Source: Mesorhizobium loti
Lineage (GTDB): Bacteria; Pseudomonadota; Alphaproteobacteria; Rhizobiales; Rhizobiaceae
Direction: 5' to 3'
Assembly (NCBI GenBank): GCA_002356515.1
Contig: AP017605.1
Coordinates: 2,790,001-2,854,000 of the forward strand
DNA: 64,000 bases
The notes beneath the pieces are model-generated. The model searched no databases and was not told the DNA's origin. It was given only the letters and a program-made list of their open reading frames with translations. A program made the position numbers and the translations under genes. Positions 17,540 to 26,027 of this stretch are shown piece after piece (within the stretch, counting starts at the first letter, position 1; each line of letters begins with the position of its first letter).

Positions 17540-17839
17540 TCAGGTCGGCGTGGGCTCACCGGCTTCATAGAGCACAAGATTGCGCTCGCCAATGCCAAGC
17601 GCCGGCCAGCTCGCGCGCCACTCGGCGATGTGCTGCGAGCGGAAATGAGCGTCGAGCGCGGCCTTGTCGCGCCACACCTCGGTGACCCGGATCAGCCCGG
17701 CGTCGAGCACATCGCGCGCATAGGAATATTCGAGGCAGCCATTCTCGGCGCGGCTGCCCGAGATCATGCGCTCCATCACGGGCCTTGCCTCCTCGAAGCT
17801 GCCAGGCGGCAAGCGGATGGTGCCGATGATCAACAGCAT
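17540..17839 (-). CDS. Antibiotic biosynthesis monooxygenase (ABM) domain protein
   Basis: Small dimeric alpha/beta protein, 99 residues, of the family of putative quinol monooxygenases such as YgiN. Motifs MLLIIGTIRLPPGSFEEARPVMERM, GCLEYSYARDVLDAG and RVTEVWRDKAALDAHFRSQHI are typical. The ATG at 17839 is chosen for its position at the first strand of the fold and for the ribosome site AAAGGAAA before it; a longer frame adds a non-family extension. It stands just before flhA on the other strand. Substrate unknown. Confidence 0.8.
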   Translation of the reverse strand: MLLIIGTIRLPPGSFEEARPVMERMISGSRAENGCLEYSYARDVLDAGLIRVTEVWRDKAALDAHFRSQHIAEWRASWPALGIGERNLVLYEAGEPTPT

Positions 17840-17956
17840 GGGGTTTCCTTTGTTGCGAGGCATTAGGTTCGGCCACTCTCCCACCCTCGCGCAAGCTTGG
17901 CCAGCTACCCTCGCCGGGCTGTCCTATGCGCGGCAGTCTATGGTTCGAGGACTTAA

Positions 17957-20044
17957 ATGGCGATCAGCGAAAGCATCCAGCCCGGCGCGGTGGCCAAGAA
18001 TGGCCGCGACGTCTTCTTCGCGCTCGGCATCGTCATCATCCTGGCCGTGCTGTTCCTGCCGATCCCGGCCTTCCTCATCGACATCGGCCTCGCCTTCTCG
18101 ATCGCGCTCTCGGTGCTGATCCTGATGGTGGCGCTGTGGATCCAGCGGCCGCTCGATTTCTCCTCCTTCCCGACCGTGCTGCTCATCGCCACCATGCTGC
18201 GGCTATCCCTCAACATCGCCACCACGCGCATGATCCTGTCGCATGGCAATGAGGGCACGCACGCCGCCGGTTATGTCATTGCAGGCTTCTCCAAGCTGGT
18301 GATGGCCAGCGACTTCGTCATCGGCCTCATCGTCTTCATGATCCTGATCGTGGTGAACTTCATCGTCATCACCAAGGGCGCCACGCGTATCGCCGAAGTC
18401 GGCGCCCGCTTCACCCTCGACGCCATCCCCGGCAAGCAGATGTCGATCGACGCCGATCTCTCCGCCGGCATGATCGACGACAAGACCGCGCAATTGCGCC
18501 GCCGCGAACTGGAAGAAGAAAGCTCGTTCTTCGGTTCGATGGACGGTGCCTCGAAATTCGTGCGCGGCGACGCCATCGCCGGCCTCATCATCACCGCCAT
18601 CAACATCGTCGGCGGCATCGCCATCGGCTATATCAGGCACGGCATGGGCATGGGCGAGGCCGCCGACGTGTTCATCAAGCTGTCCGTCGGCGACGGCCTG
18701 GTCACCCAGATCCCGGCGCTGATCGTCTCGCTCGCCGCCGGCCTGCTGGTGTCCAAGGGCGGCACCCGCGGCTCGACCAACCAGGCCGTCTTCGGCCAGC
18801 TCGGCGCTCATCCGCGCGCGCTTTACGTGGCGGCGGCGCTGCTTGTGCTGCTCGGCCTGATGCCCGGCCTGCCGCTGTTCCCCTTCTTTGCACTGGCCGG
18901 CGGCATGGCCGGCCTCGGCTACATCATTCCGCTGCGCGCCAACCGCGTCCTCGCCGCTGCCGAGGCACTGAAGACCCAGGAAAAGGCGACCAAGGCCGAG
19001 GAAGAGAAGAACTCGGTCAAGGCCTCGCTTGCCACCGCCGAGATCGAACTCCTGATCGGCAAGCAGCTGTCCACCCGGCTGCTGGTGTCGCATCAGGAGC
19101 TGGTCTTCCGCATGGGCAAGATGCGCAAGAAATTCGCCCAGCAATACGGCTTCGTCGTGCCGGAAGTGCGCGTCGCCGACGATTTCGCCATCCCGCCGAA
19201 GAGCTACCAGATCAAGGTGCATGGCACGGTGGTTGCCGAATATTCGATGCGCGTCGGCGAGATCATGGTGCTGCTCGGCAACCGTGACGTGCCCGAAATT
19301 CCGGGCGAGGAGATCCGCGAGCCGGCCTTCGGCATGCGCGCCTATTCCGTCATGGAAACCTTCGCCGAGGATCTGAAGCGCGAGAACTACACTTTCGCCG
19401 ACAACATGTCGGTGCTGCTCACCCATCTCTCCGAAGTCATCCGCAACAACCTGCCGCAGCTCCTGTCCTACAAGGACATGAAGGCGCTGCTCGAACGCCA
19501 GGACCAGGAATACCGCAAGCTCGCCGACGAGATCTGCACCACCCACATCTCCTATCCCGGCCTGCAGGCGGTGCTGAAACTGCTGCTCGCCGAGCGCGTC
19601 TCGATCCGCAATTTGCATCTGATCATCGAAGCCATCGCCGAGATCGCGCCGCATGTGCGCCGCACCGAGCAGATCGTCGAACATGTCCGCATCCGCATGG
19701 CCCAGCAGATCTGCGGCGACCTCTCGGAAGGCGGCGTGCTCAAGGTGCTGCGCCTCGGCAACCGCTGGGACCTCGCCTTCCATCAAAGCCTCAAGCGCGA
19801 CGCCAAGGGCGAGGTGCGCGAGTTCGACATCGATCCGCGCCAGCTCGAGGAATTCGGCCAGGACGCCACCAAGGCGATCAAGAAATTCCTCGAGGCCGGC
19901 GAGCGCTTCGTCCTCGTCACGGCGCCTGACGCCCGCCCCTATGTGCGCATGATCATCGAGCGCTTGTTCACCACGCTGCCGGTGCTCTCCCATGTCGAAA
20001 TCGCCAAGGGCGTCGAGATCAGGGTGCTCGGGACCATATCGTGA
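17957..20044 (+). CDS. flhA: Flagellar export gate protein FlhA
   Basis: Main inner-membrane and cytoplasmic ring of the flagellar type III export gate, 695 residues. The N-terminal half (about 20-330) has eight hydrophobic helices and the FHIPEP-type loop with [22 protein letters not shown] (about 154-175). The C-terminal half is the soluble nonameric ring, with [19 protein letters not shown] and LEFG-type sequence near the end. GAGG lies seven bases before the ATG. Its last four bases overlap the GTG start of fliR. Confidence 0.97.
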   Translation: MAISESIQPGAVAKNGRDVFFALGIVIILAVLFLPIPAFLIDIGLAFSIALSVLILMVALWIQRPLDFSSFPTVLLIATMLRLSLNIATTRMILSHGNEGTHAAGYVIAGFSKLVMASDFVIGLIVFMILIVVNFIVITKGATRIAEVGARFTLDAIPGKQMSIDADLSAGMIDDKTAQLRRRELEEESSFFGSMDGASKFVRGDAIAGLIITAINIVGGIAIGYIRHGMGMGEAADVFIKLSVGDGLVTQIPALIVSLAAGLLVSKGGTRGSTNQAVFGQLGAHPRALYVAAALLVLLGLMPGLPLFPFFALAGGMAGLGYIIPLRANRVLAAAEALKTQEKATKAEEEKNSVKASLATAEIELLIGKQLSTRLLVSHQELVFRMGKMRKKFAQQYGFVVPEVRVADDFAIPPKSYQIKVHGTVVAEYSMRVGEIMVLLGNRDVPEIPGEEIREPAFGMRAYSVMETFAEDLKRENYTFADNMSVLLTHLSEVIRNNLPQLLSYKDMKALLERQDQEYRKLADEICTTHISYPGLQAVLKLLLAERVSIRNLHLIIEAIAEIAPHVRRTEQIVEHVRIRMAQQICGDLSEGGVLKVLRLGNRWDLAFHQSLKRDAKGEVREFDIDPRQLEEFGQDATKAIKKFLEAGERFVLVTAPDARPYVRMIIERLFTTLPVLSHVEIAKGVEIRVLGTIS

Positions 20045-20793
20045 GCGTTCTGTCGCAGAGCGTCGTCATCGCGGCGTTCCTCGCCTTCTGCCGCATCGGC
20101 GCCTGCTTCATGCTGATGCCTGGCCTGTCCAGCGCCCGTGTGCCGGTGCAGGTCAGGCTGTTCGTGGCGGTCGCCGCCACAGGCGGCCTGCTCGCCTTCC
20201 TGTGGGACCGCATCATTCCCTTCGTCGATCCGCGCCCGCAGATCCTGGTGCCGATGATCATCTCGGAACTCCTGGTCGGCGGGCTGATCGGCGCCATGAC
20301 CCGGCTCTACATGGAAGCGCTGCGCTTCATGGGCTCGGCCATCGCCATGCTGATCGGCTATGGCGGCTCGGGCGGACCGGCGATCGAGGAACCGGAACCG
20401 CAGGCCGCACTTGCCGCCATCATCTCGTTTTCGGCGCTGTTGATGCTGTTCGTCTTCGATTTCGACCACGAGATCGTGCGCGCCCTGGTGGCGTCCTACA
20501 CGGTCGCGCCGGTCAACGTCTTCTTCAACCCGCAGGCCGCACTGGTCGACATCACCGACACCGTGTCGGATACGTTCTTCCTGGTCATCCGCCTCGGCAG
20601 CCCGTTCGTCGCCTATGCCATCCTGGTCAATCTGACGATCGGCTTCGTCAACAAGCTGACCCCGCAGATCCCGATCTATTTCATCTCCCAGCCCTTCGTC
20701 ATCGCCGGCGGCATGATCATCTTCTATTTCGCCATCGGCACCATGCTGACGCTGTTCGTCGACGGCTTCGTCGACCTGACTTTGGCGAGGTAG
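20041..20793 (+). CDS. fliR: Flagellar export apparatus protein FliR
   Basis: Inner-membrane subunit of the export gate core with FliP and FliQ, 250 residues, about six hydrophobic helices. It begins at GTG 20041 overlapping the flhA stop (GTGA). Motifs [36 protein letters not shown] (about 75-110) match FliR. Its partner fliQ is at 4306-4572. Confidence 0.95.
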   Translation: MSVLSQSVVIAAFLAFCRIGACFMLMPGLSSARVPVQVRLFVAVAATGGLLAFLWDRIIPFVDPRPQILVPMIISELLVGGLIGAMTRLYMEALRFMGSAIAMLIGYGGSGGPAIEEPEPQAALAAIISFSALLMLFVFDFDHEIVRALVASYTVAPVNVFFNPQAALVDITDTVSDTFFLVIRLGSPFVAYAILVNLTIGFVNKLTPQIPIYFISQPFVIAGGMIIFYFAIGTMLTLFVDGFVDLTLAR

Positions 20794-20795
20794 CG

Positions 20796-21179
20796 ATGAC
20801 CACACGCAAGGACCGCCTGAAGAAACTGGTCAAGGTGCAGGAACAGCTGAAGGCGCTGCACGAGACCCGCCACGCCACCTTCCTCGCGGCGGCAAACGCG
20901 GCGGAAGCCGAAGCACGCGAATTGATCGGCCATTTCGACCAGGACAATTCCCTGTCCGGCCTGTTCCCCGATCTCTACCACCGCCGCATCGCCCAGGCGG
21001 TGGTGCGCCAGGAGACGAGCCTGGAAAGCGCCAGGCAAGAGGCCGGGCTCATCGCCACCGCGAACGCGCGCACCAACATGGTCGAACGCGCCTACAAGGA
21101 CGTGCGCAACCGCGACGAACGCGAACGCTCCGACCGCGAACGGCTGGATCTGATCGCGCAGAAGCGGAACGAGGAGTAG
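20796..21179 (+). CDS. FliJ-like coiled-coil flagellar protein
   Basis: Charged, almost entirely helical protein of 127 residues, starting 2 bases after fliR. Long heptad-like stretches (KDRLKKLVKVQEQLKALHETRHATFLAAANAAEAEARELI and ERAYKDVRNRDERERSDRERLDLIAQKRNEE) predict two antiparallel coiled-coil helices, as in the export chaperone FliJ. Sequence identity to classical FliJ is not evident, so the assignment rests on fold pattern, length and position at the end of the flhA-fliR unit. Confidence 0.65.
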   Translation: MTTRKDRLKKLVKVQEQLKALHETRHATFLAAANAAEAEARELIGHFDQDNSLSGLFPDLYHRRIAQAVVRQETSLESARQEAGLIATANARTNMVERAYKDVRNRDERERSDRERLDLIAQKRNEE

Positions 21180-21386
21180 CGGCGGGAATTCTGGCTATGA
21201 ACCTCGGTGGGGCATCCTAGGTGAAGTGCGCATGGCTGGTCCGCACCCCTCACCGGCGATTTGGACGCCAACAAGAACGGGTTCCATGCGAGACTGGATG
21301 TTGAACCCAGTGACAACAGCCGACCCCACTGTTGTCTGGCTGCCGACAACTCGAATCCCGTGCATCGTCTCACCACCCTGTCCAAC

Positions 21387-21923
21387 TTAAGAAATGGACA
21401 GGATCTCAAGCTCACGCTGTCCTACATGGACAACATCGCCAACGGTTTTGCCAATCAGCGCGATCGCAACTGGTGACCCGTGCGATATGGAAGCTTGGGA
21501 CGGGTTGGCCTCATCCTCGCCAACGATGCGGAAGGTCTGGGTGCGGCCATCATCACGCTCGAAGGTAACGGTGTGACCGAAGGCGATCACTTCGTTGAAC
21601 GTCGGCGCAGGCATAAGCTGGGCAGTACGGACGCGCTCGGCATAGTAGCGCGTATCTCGAACCGGAACGGCCGACTGCCGTCGCCTTTCGTTGACATCTC
21701 CCAGCATGTTGGCGGCCTCGAGCGCCTGCTGGGCGCGAGCCAACTCATCCAGCAGCATCTTGAAGCCCACCTCCGTAACGAGGTTGATCCGATCGGAGAT
21801 AGGGCGAGCCGGCAGGATGGTTTCCGACGCGGCCTCGGCACTCTCCTCCTTGGCAAATGCTACGCTCAATGATCGGGCTCCGTATGGAACATTGTCAGCA
21901 ATCGGATAACCCATGGCCGACAA
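21387..21923 (-). CDS. GreA/GreB-type transcription elongation factor-like protein
   Basis: The 178-residue product has the GreA C-terminal domain (about 112-178: VIAFGHTVTFERDDGRTQTFRIVGEDEANPSQASIS, then SPVAIALIGKTVGDVV) preceded by a helical region (VTEVGFKMLLDELARAQQALEAANML) like the Gre coiled coil. The first 45 residues are not conserved Gre sequence. Gre factors enter the RNA polymerase secondary channel to rescue stalled complexes; Rnk-like proteins share the C-terminal domain. It is on the opposite strand inside the flagellar cluster. Confidence 0.82.
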   Translation of the reverse strand: MSAMGYPIADNVPYGARSLSVAFAKEESAEAASETILPARPISDRINLVTEVGFKMLLDELARAQQALEAANMLGDVNERRRQSAVPVRDTRYYAERVRTAQLMPAPTFNEVIAFGHTVTFERDDGRTQTFRIVGEDEANPSQASISHGSPVAIALIGKTVGDVVHVGQRELEILSIS

Positions 21924-22132
21924 TAAAGCTGCAAGAATTTAACAGCAGGCTTTGGCAGAAGCGGATTTGTCGGCAGTGGCCTGAACACCAGACCGGCCCC
22001 CTCGGCACATACCCTTGCGGCGCAAAGCGAATATCCGATCCCCACCCCGCATTCCTCCCCCTCCCCGCAAGCCTGCCACAAGCTTGTTGAGGCATGGTCT
22101 GGCTAAGGAAAACCGGCAAAAGGCGGACTTTC

Positions 22133-22705
22133 TTGGCAATTTCTCCACCCAGCGACATCGTGATGGATGTCGCCCGAGCTGCCGATCCGATGGATATCGA
22201 GGCTGCCCGCGCCGCGCTGACCAAGCGCGCGGGCGGTGCGGCGGGCACGTTCTCGGTCGATACCGCGGCATCCGTCGATGCCGGCTCGATCCTGTCGCGC
22301 GCCACGGCAGACAAGGCGGCGGCGACAGCCGACCCGGCCAAGAAATTCAAGAAGTTCGAGGCGATGGTCCTGCAGACCTTCATCCAGAACATGCTGCCCA
22401 AGGACACCGAGGGCGTCTATGGCACGGGTCTCGCCGGCGACATGTGGAAATCGCAGCTCGCCGAGCGCGTCGCCGACGTCATGGCCGAGCGCGGCGGCAT
22501 CGGCATCGCCAAGTCGCTGCTCGCCGACCACTATATGGACGGCAAGCGCAAGGTGCCGATCGGCCCGGTCTCGAACGGACCGGAGAAGACCGAGATCGAT
22601 CAGCAAACCCGTCTGTCCACCTCGCTCGTCCAGGAATTGCAGCGCAAGGCCGCCAGGTCGATGACCGGCGACGAGACAACCATAAAAACAGACATCAAGA
22701 TCTAG
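22133..22705 (+). CDS. flgJ: Rod-binding protein, FlgJ N-terminal type
   Basis: Predicted flagellar rod-assembly chaperone in the periplasm. The rod-binding domain is visible as KFKKFEAMVLQTFIQNMLPK, GTGLAGDMWKSQLAERVADVMAERGGIGIAKSL. There is no muramidase domain, so it is the single-domain form usual in alphaproteobacteria. The start is chosen at TTG 22133 (AAGGCGG upstream, product MAISPPSDIVMDVARAADP, 190 residues); ATG 22163 and 22094 are alternatives. Followed 13 bases later by a FlgN-like gene. Confidence 0.83.
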   Translation: MAISPPSDIVMDVARAADPMDIEAARAALTKRAGGAAGTFSVDTAASVDAGSILSRATADKAAATADPAKKFKKFEAMVLQTFIQNMLPKDTEGVYGTGLAGDMWKSQLAERVADVMAERGGIGIAKSLLADHYMDGKRKVPIGPVSNGPEKTEIDQQTRLSTSLVQELQRKAARSMTGDETTIKTDIKI

Positions 22706-22718
22706 ACTGGGAAACGCC

Positions 22719-23144
22719 ATGGCCGACTCTTCCGAATTCACCGCCAACCTGCCGGCGCGGACCACCGCGTCGGAGGCTCCTATACCGTTCGCGCGGCCGG
22801 GAAACCTTGCCGCCATCATCGGCCGCATCGAGGAGGTGGTCGAGGAAGAGACCGCCGGCATCCGCCGCGATACCGGCTACGACCTCAAGGCGTCGAACGC
22901 CCGCAAGAGCCGCTATCTCTACGAATTGACTCGCGCCATGAAGGGGGGCAGCGAAGCCGATTTCCTCGAACAGCACCGCGAAGGCCTGACCCGGCTGCGC
23001 CAGAAACTGGCGAAGAACGAGGCGGCGATCCTGGCGCATCTGAGCGCCGTCAACGAGGTTGCCAGCCTGCTGCGCAGCGCCATCCAGCGCGCCGAAACCG
23101 ACGGCACCTACTCCGCCGGCGAATTCGGCCGGATGAAGGGTTAG
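22719..23144 (+). CDS. FlgN-like flagellar chaperone
   Basis: A 141-residue, mostly helical protein (IIGRIEEVVEEETAGIRRDTGYDLKASNARKSRYLYELTRA, then LTRLRQKLAKNEAAILAHLSAVNEVASLL). Pattern, length and position directly after the rod-binding protein fit FlgN, the chaperone that delivers FlgK and FlgL to export. Both clients are encoded at 567-3068. Sequence conservation of FlgN is low, so context carries much of the call. The stop codon lies at the first base of a dispersed palindromic repeat. Confidence 0.7.
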   Translation: MADSSEFTANLPARTTASEAPIPFARPGNLAAIIGRIEEVVEEETAGIRRDTGYDLKASNARKSRYLYELTRAMKGGSEADFLEQHREGLTRLRQKLAKNEAAILAHLSAVNEVASLLRSAIQRAETDGTYSAGEFGRMKG

Positions 23145-23190
23145 AGCATGATCCCGAAAAGTGGATGCCAGTTTTTGGAAAAGATCATGC
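23144..23190. repeat. Dispersed palindromic repeat, copy 1
   Basis: Sequence starting GAGCATGATCCCGAAAAGTGG and ending GAAAAGATCATGC forms an imperfect stem (GCATGATC against GATCATGC, with inner CCGAAAA/TTTTTGG). A closely matching copy is at 62945-62993. Both lie in short intergenic gaps of same-strand genes. Confidence 0.8.
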
Positions 23191-23203
23191 GCAAACAAAG
23201 GGA

Positions 23204-23244
23204 TAGAGCCCCATCCCGATTGAATCGGGATGAAACAGGCTCTA
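23204..23244. repeat. Nested hairpin downstream of the FlgN-like gene
   Basis: TAGAGCC (23204-23210) pairs with GGCTCTA (23238-23244), and inside it CATCCCGATT pairs with AATCGGGATG (23212-23232, one-base loop). No T-tract follows, so it is more likely a palindromic repeat than a classical terminator, though it may protect or end mRNA. Confidence 0.7.
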
Positions 23245-23274
23245 GAGCGCGATGATGTCGGGCTCGGGCTCTGA

Positions 23275-23811
23275 ATGATCAAGGTCATCGCCATCGCGGT
23301 CTGGGTCTGCGCCGCCACGCTCGGCGCGGTGTTCTATTCGTTCCAGGCCGCCGGCGAAAGCGGCGTCGGCGAGAAGCCCAAGCCGATGCTGGGCGGGCTG
23401 GATTATGTCAAGACCGACGTCATTTCGGTGCCGCTGATCCGCGACTCCAAGATCGGCGGCTATTTCCTGGCCAAGCTGGTCTACACCGTCGAGCCGGAGC
23501 AGATAAAGAAACTATCGATTCCGGCCGAGGCGCTGATCACCGATCAGGTCTACAGCTACCTCTATTCCAATCCCCAGATCGACTTCACCAAGAAGGCGAC
23601 GATCGACCTCGATGCCTTCCGCGCCGCGATCCGCGACACCGTCAACGCCCGCGTCGGCTCAACCCTGGTGCATGAGGTTCTGATCGATCAGGTCAATTTC
23701 CTGAGCAAGGACGAGATCCGCGACAACTGGCTGCGCCGGCGGCAGGATGCCACCAGCGCGGCGCCCGAGGCGGCCAAGCCGGCCGAAGCGGATGCGCCAC
23801 CGGCTCACTGA
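23275..23811 (+). CDS. Membrane-anchored protein at end of flagellar cluster
   Basis: Not assigned to a named family. The 178-residue product has one N-terminal hydrophobic helix (IKVIAIAVWVCAATLGAVFYSF, residues 2-23) and a soluble part predicted outside the membrane: VISVPLIRDSKIGGYFLAKLVYTVEP, DQVYSYLYSNPQIDF, ending in an Ala/Pro/Glu-rich tail. This topology resembles FliL-type stator-associated proteins. It follows the FlgN-like gene by 130 bases that hold two palindromes. A motility role is inferred from position. Confidence 0.6.
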   Translation: MIKVIAIAVWVCAATLGAVFYSFQAAGESGVGEKPKPMLGGLDYVKTDVISVPLIRDSKIGGYFLAKLVYTVEPEQIKKLSIPAEALITDQVYSYLYSNPQIDFTKKATIDLDAFRAAIRDTVNARVGSTLVHEVLIDQVNFLSKDEIRDNWLRRRQDATSAAPEAAKPAEADAPPAH

Positions 23812-24005
23812 CCACCGGTGCCCGACAATTGCCTGGTGCGGCGATAGGAACCAGTCGCCGCAATTCGCGTTGACGTAAACGTCAATCCAAAGCTATATGC
23901 GCCAGCGATTGTATTCGTCTCAGAGACAGCATGGGCTTCGGCCGGACCGAAATGCCCTCCGCGACAGATGCAACCAGACAAGTGCAACGAGACAGGGAGA
24001 ACAGC

Positions 24006-24290
24006 GTGAGCGTTCAGGAGATTGCCGAGAAGATCAAGTCTCGCGTGGCCAGCAGCGGGTTTGATCGTTCCGTGAAGTTCGACACCGGCGACGACGGCGT
24101 CATCGTCATCGACGGCGCGACCGTTTCGAACACCGATGCCCCCACCGACTGCACCATCAAGCTCTCGCTCGACGATCTCGATTCGCTGATCGCTGGCGAC
24201 CTGAACCCGACCATGGCCTTCATGACCGGCAAGATCAAAGTCGAAGGCGACATGACGGTGGCCATGGCGCTCAGCCAGCTGATCGGCTGA
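24006..24290 (+). CDS. SCP2 sterol-binding family protein
   Basis: Small 94-residue protein of the SCP2 fold, which binds lipids or acyl-CoA in a hydrophobic tunnel. It starts at GTG 24006 with GGGAGA upstream. The motifs FDRSVKFDTGDDGVIVIDGATVSNT, CTIKLSLDDLDSLIAGDLNPTMAFMTGKIKVEGDM are diagnostic. Stand-alone SCP2 proteins are common in rhizobia, with no defined substrate. Confidence 0.85.
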   Translation: MSVQEIAEKIKSRVASSGFDRSVKFDTGDDGVIVIDGATVSNTDAPTDCTIKLSLDDLDSLIAGDLNPTMAFMTGKIKVEGDMTVAMALSQLIG

Positions 24291-24549
24291 TGGCTGTCGC
24301 AAGCCGTACGGCGGCTTGAACAGACATGAAATCAGACAGGGCCGAAGCGCGCCGCATGATCATTTGGACGCGCTTGGCCTTATCGGAACACCGTCTTCAG
24401 GACGGCACTTTCGTTCCACGGGCTTCGGCAATCTTGGCACGAAACCTTCGCGCGGCGGAGAACCGCAAGCCGCTCATACCTTTGATTGCGAAATCACCCA
24501 TTTAGTCTGACCTCGGCTCCAGAAGAGCGGCAAAGCAGCGAGGTCGGTA
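24291..24549. other. Intergenic region without a recognised gene
   Basis: About 260 bases between the SCP2-like gene and the secreted protein gene. Small frames exist, but none has a ribosome site or recognisable product. The GAGG before 24550 serves the downstream gene. Confidence 0.5.
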
Positions 24550-25389
24550 ATGAATTTCCATAGTGTTCAAGCAGTGGCGCGTGCAGTGCTGATCGCTGCC
24601 CTGGTTTCGGTGACGGCGGTCGCGGCCGCCGATGAACGTGTCCTGATTTCCTACGAGGCCACACCTTCCCTCGGCTTCGACCTGCCAAAGCTGAAGACGG
24701 CCGGCTACGCTGAGCGGGCCGCGTTTTCGGCTGAGGTGCTTGAGAAAATCGTGCCCAAGATCGTCACCAGCATAGGCATCGATCCGGCCGTGCTTGAGAC
24801 GGAAGTCACACCGGGTGGCTACCTCCTTAAGACCAACGCATCGCTGCAGACCGAGGCCGCGCTCGACGACGCGACCGCCGATCGTCTGGCCGCTGCCTTC
24901 GGCTACATTTTCCACCAGCACAGCGTGCTCGTCTCCCGACTGGACGACAGCAGCGGCAGCACTGGCTTCGTCACCGTCCGCTTCCCCCAGGATACGCTCG
25001 ACGCCACCGTGGCACAGCGTTTCTTCGAAAAAGCCGATGCCGTGGAAAAAGGCCTGGGCGGCGGTTACACCGCCTTTGGCGACGAGCAGATATTCCTCAA
25101 TGTCGTGGACGGTAACGGCAAGCCCTATAGCGGCCTCGACAATGCCGCGTTTCTGGATGGGCTCAAGCGCACGGCAGCCGCGTTCGGGCCGCCGGCGCCG
25201 GAAGTATCGGATTCCGGCACGGCAGCGGCCCGCTTCATCGGCAACGACTGGGACAAGGCCCCCAAGGGCGAGGACTATCTGGCCCGTCTCGGAGGCGCCG
25301 GTTCGCCGGCGGTGACAGCACTGGGTTCCATCGCGACCGAGTACGCCGCGCTGGTTTCAGCCAGCGCGTTGCACTTCGGCTGGAACTGA
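24550..25389 (+). CDS. Secreted protein of unknown function
   Basis: Not recognised. The 279-residue product has a signal peptide (AVARAVLIAALVSVTAVAAADE, cleavage near residue 27). The mature part contains LETEVTPGGYLLKTNASLQTEAALDDATADRLAAAFGYIFHQHSVLVSRLDD, reading like an alpha/beta fold, and an acidic region with DGNGKPYSGLDN. There are no Cys in the mature chain. It stands alone, and its last 33 bases overlap the convergent GNAT gene. Confidence 0.65.
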   Translation: MNFHSVQAVARAVLIAALVSVTAVAAADERVLISYEATPSLGFDLPKLKTAGYAERAAFSAEVLEKIVPKIVTSIGIDPAVLETEVTPGGYLLKTNASLQTEAALDDATADRLAAAFGYIFHQHSVLVSRLDDSSGSTGFVTVRFPQDTLDATVAQRFFEKADAVEKGLGGGYTAFGDEQIFLNVVDGNGKPYSGLDNAAFLDGLKRTAAAFGPPAPEVSDSGTAAARFIGNDWDKAPKGEDYLARLGGAGSPAVTALGSIATEYAALVSASALHFGWN

Positions 25390-25929
25390 CAGCTTGCGGC
25401 CGGAGGCCTTCAGCGTGCCGTGCACGCCATCAAGTGCGCCGTCCACCAGTTCCAGCGCCAGCAGGCGGTGCCGCTCATAGGGGCCTGGCATCGCCAGCCT
25501 GCCTGTCTTGTCGGCCGAGAAGCCGAAGCGTCCATAATAGGGCGCATCGCCGACCAGCAGGATTGCCGAGTGGCCGAGACGCGCCGCCTCGGCGACGGCG
25601 TGGCGCATCAGCGCCGAGCCGATGCCGGCATTCTTGAGCGACGGATCGACGGCGAGCGGGCCGAGCAGCAGCGCTGCCGGACCGCCCTCGCCCAGCCTGA
25701 CATCCCACAGCCGCACCGTGCCGGCAACGCCGCCCGACGCATCGCGTGCGACGAAGGCCAAGCCTTCCGAGGGCCGGCGGCCGCGCCGCAGCTTCTCCGA
25801 CGATTTTCTCCGCCGCATCGGCCCCATGGCGCGATCGAGCAAGGCTTCGCGTGCCACGACGTCGGCAACGGTTTCGGCGACCAGGACGAAGGCCGGCGCA
25901 TGAGCTACGATTTCAACTGACATTTCCAT
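25357..25929 (-). CDS. GNAT N-acetyltransferase, YhbS-like
   Basis: Acetyl-CoA dependent acyltransferase, 190 residues. Motif A is visible as LLLGPLAVDPSLKNAGIGSALMRHAVAEAARLGHSAILLVGD (about 104-145), followed by APYYGRFGFSADK, the YhbS-type ending. ATG 25929 has AGGGA eight bases upstream; ATG 25923 is possible. The gene is convergent with the unknown secreted protein and downstream, on the same strand, of ornithine decarboxylase (98-base gap). Substrate unknown. Confidence 0.82.
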   Translation of the reverse strand: MEMSVEIVAHAPAFVLVAETVADVVAREALLDRAMGPMRRRKSSEKLRRGRRPSEGLAFVARDASGGVAGTVRLWDVRLGEGGPAALLLGPLAVDPSLKNAGIGSALMRHAVAEAARLGHSAILLVGDAPYYGRFGFSADKTGRLAMPGPYERHRLLALELVDGALDGVHGTLKASGRKLSVPAEVQRAG

Positions 25930-26027
25930 TTCCGCGATCCCTTCACGAGCGGAGATCTGTTCCACAAGCGAACCCGGGCGGGCGACAGGCGCCCACCTAG
26001 GATGATCTGATCGGTTCTTCCGAACCG

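Noticed and set aside
18203..19993. Open frame of about 600 residues antisense to flhA
   Set aside because: Composition is His/Gly/Asp-rich shadow sequence and flhA is unmistakable on the other strand.
24316..24510. Open frame of 64 residues between the SCP2-like gene and the secreted protein gene
   Set aside because: No ribosome site, no hydrophobic or family pattern, atypical composition for a coding gene.
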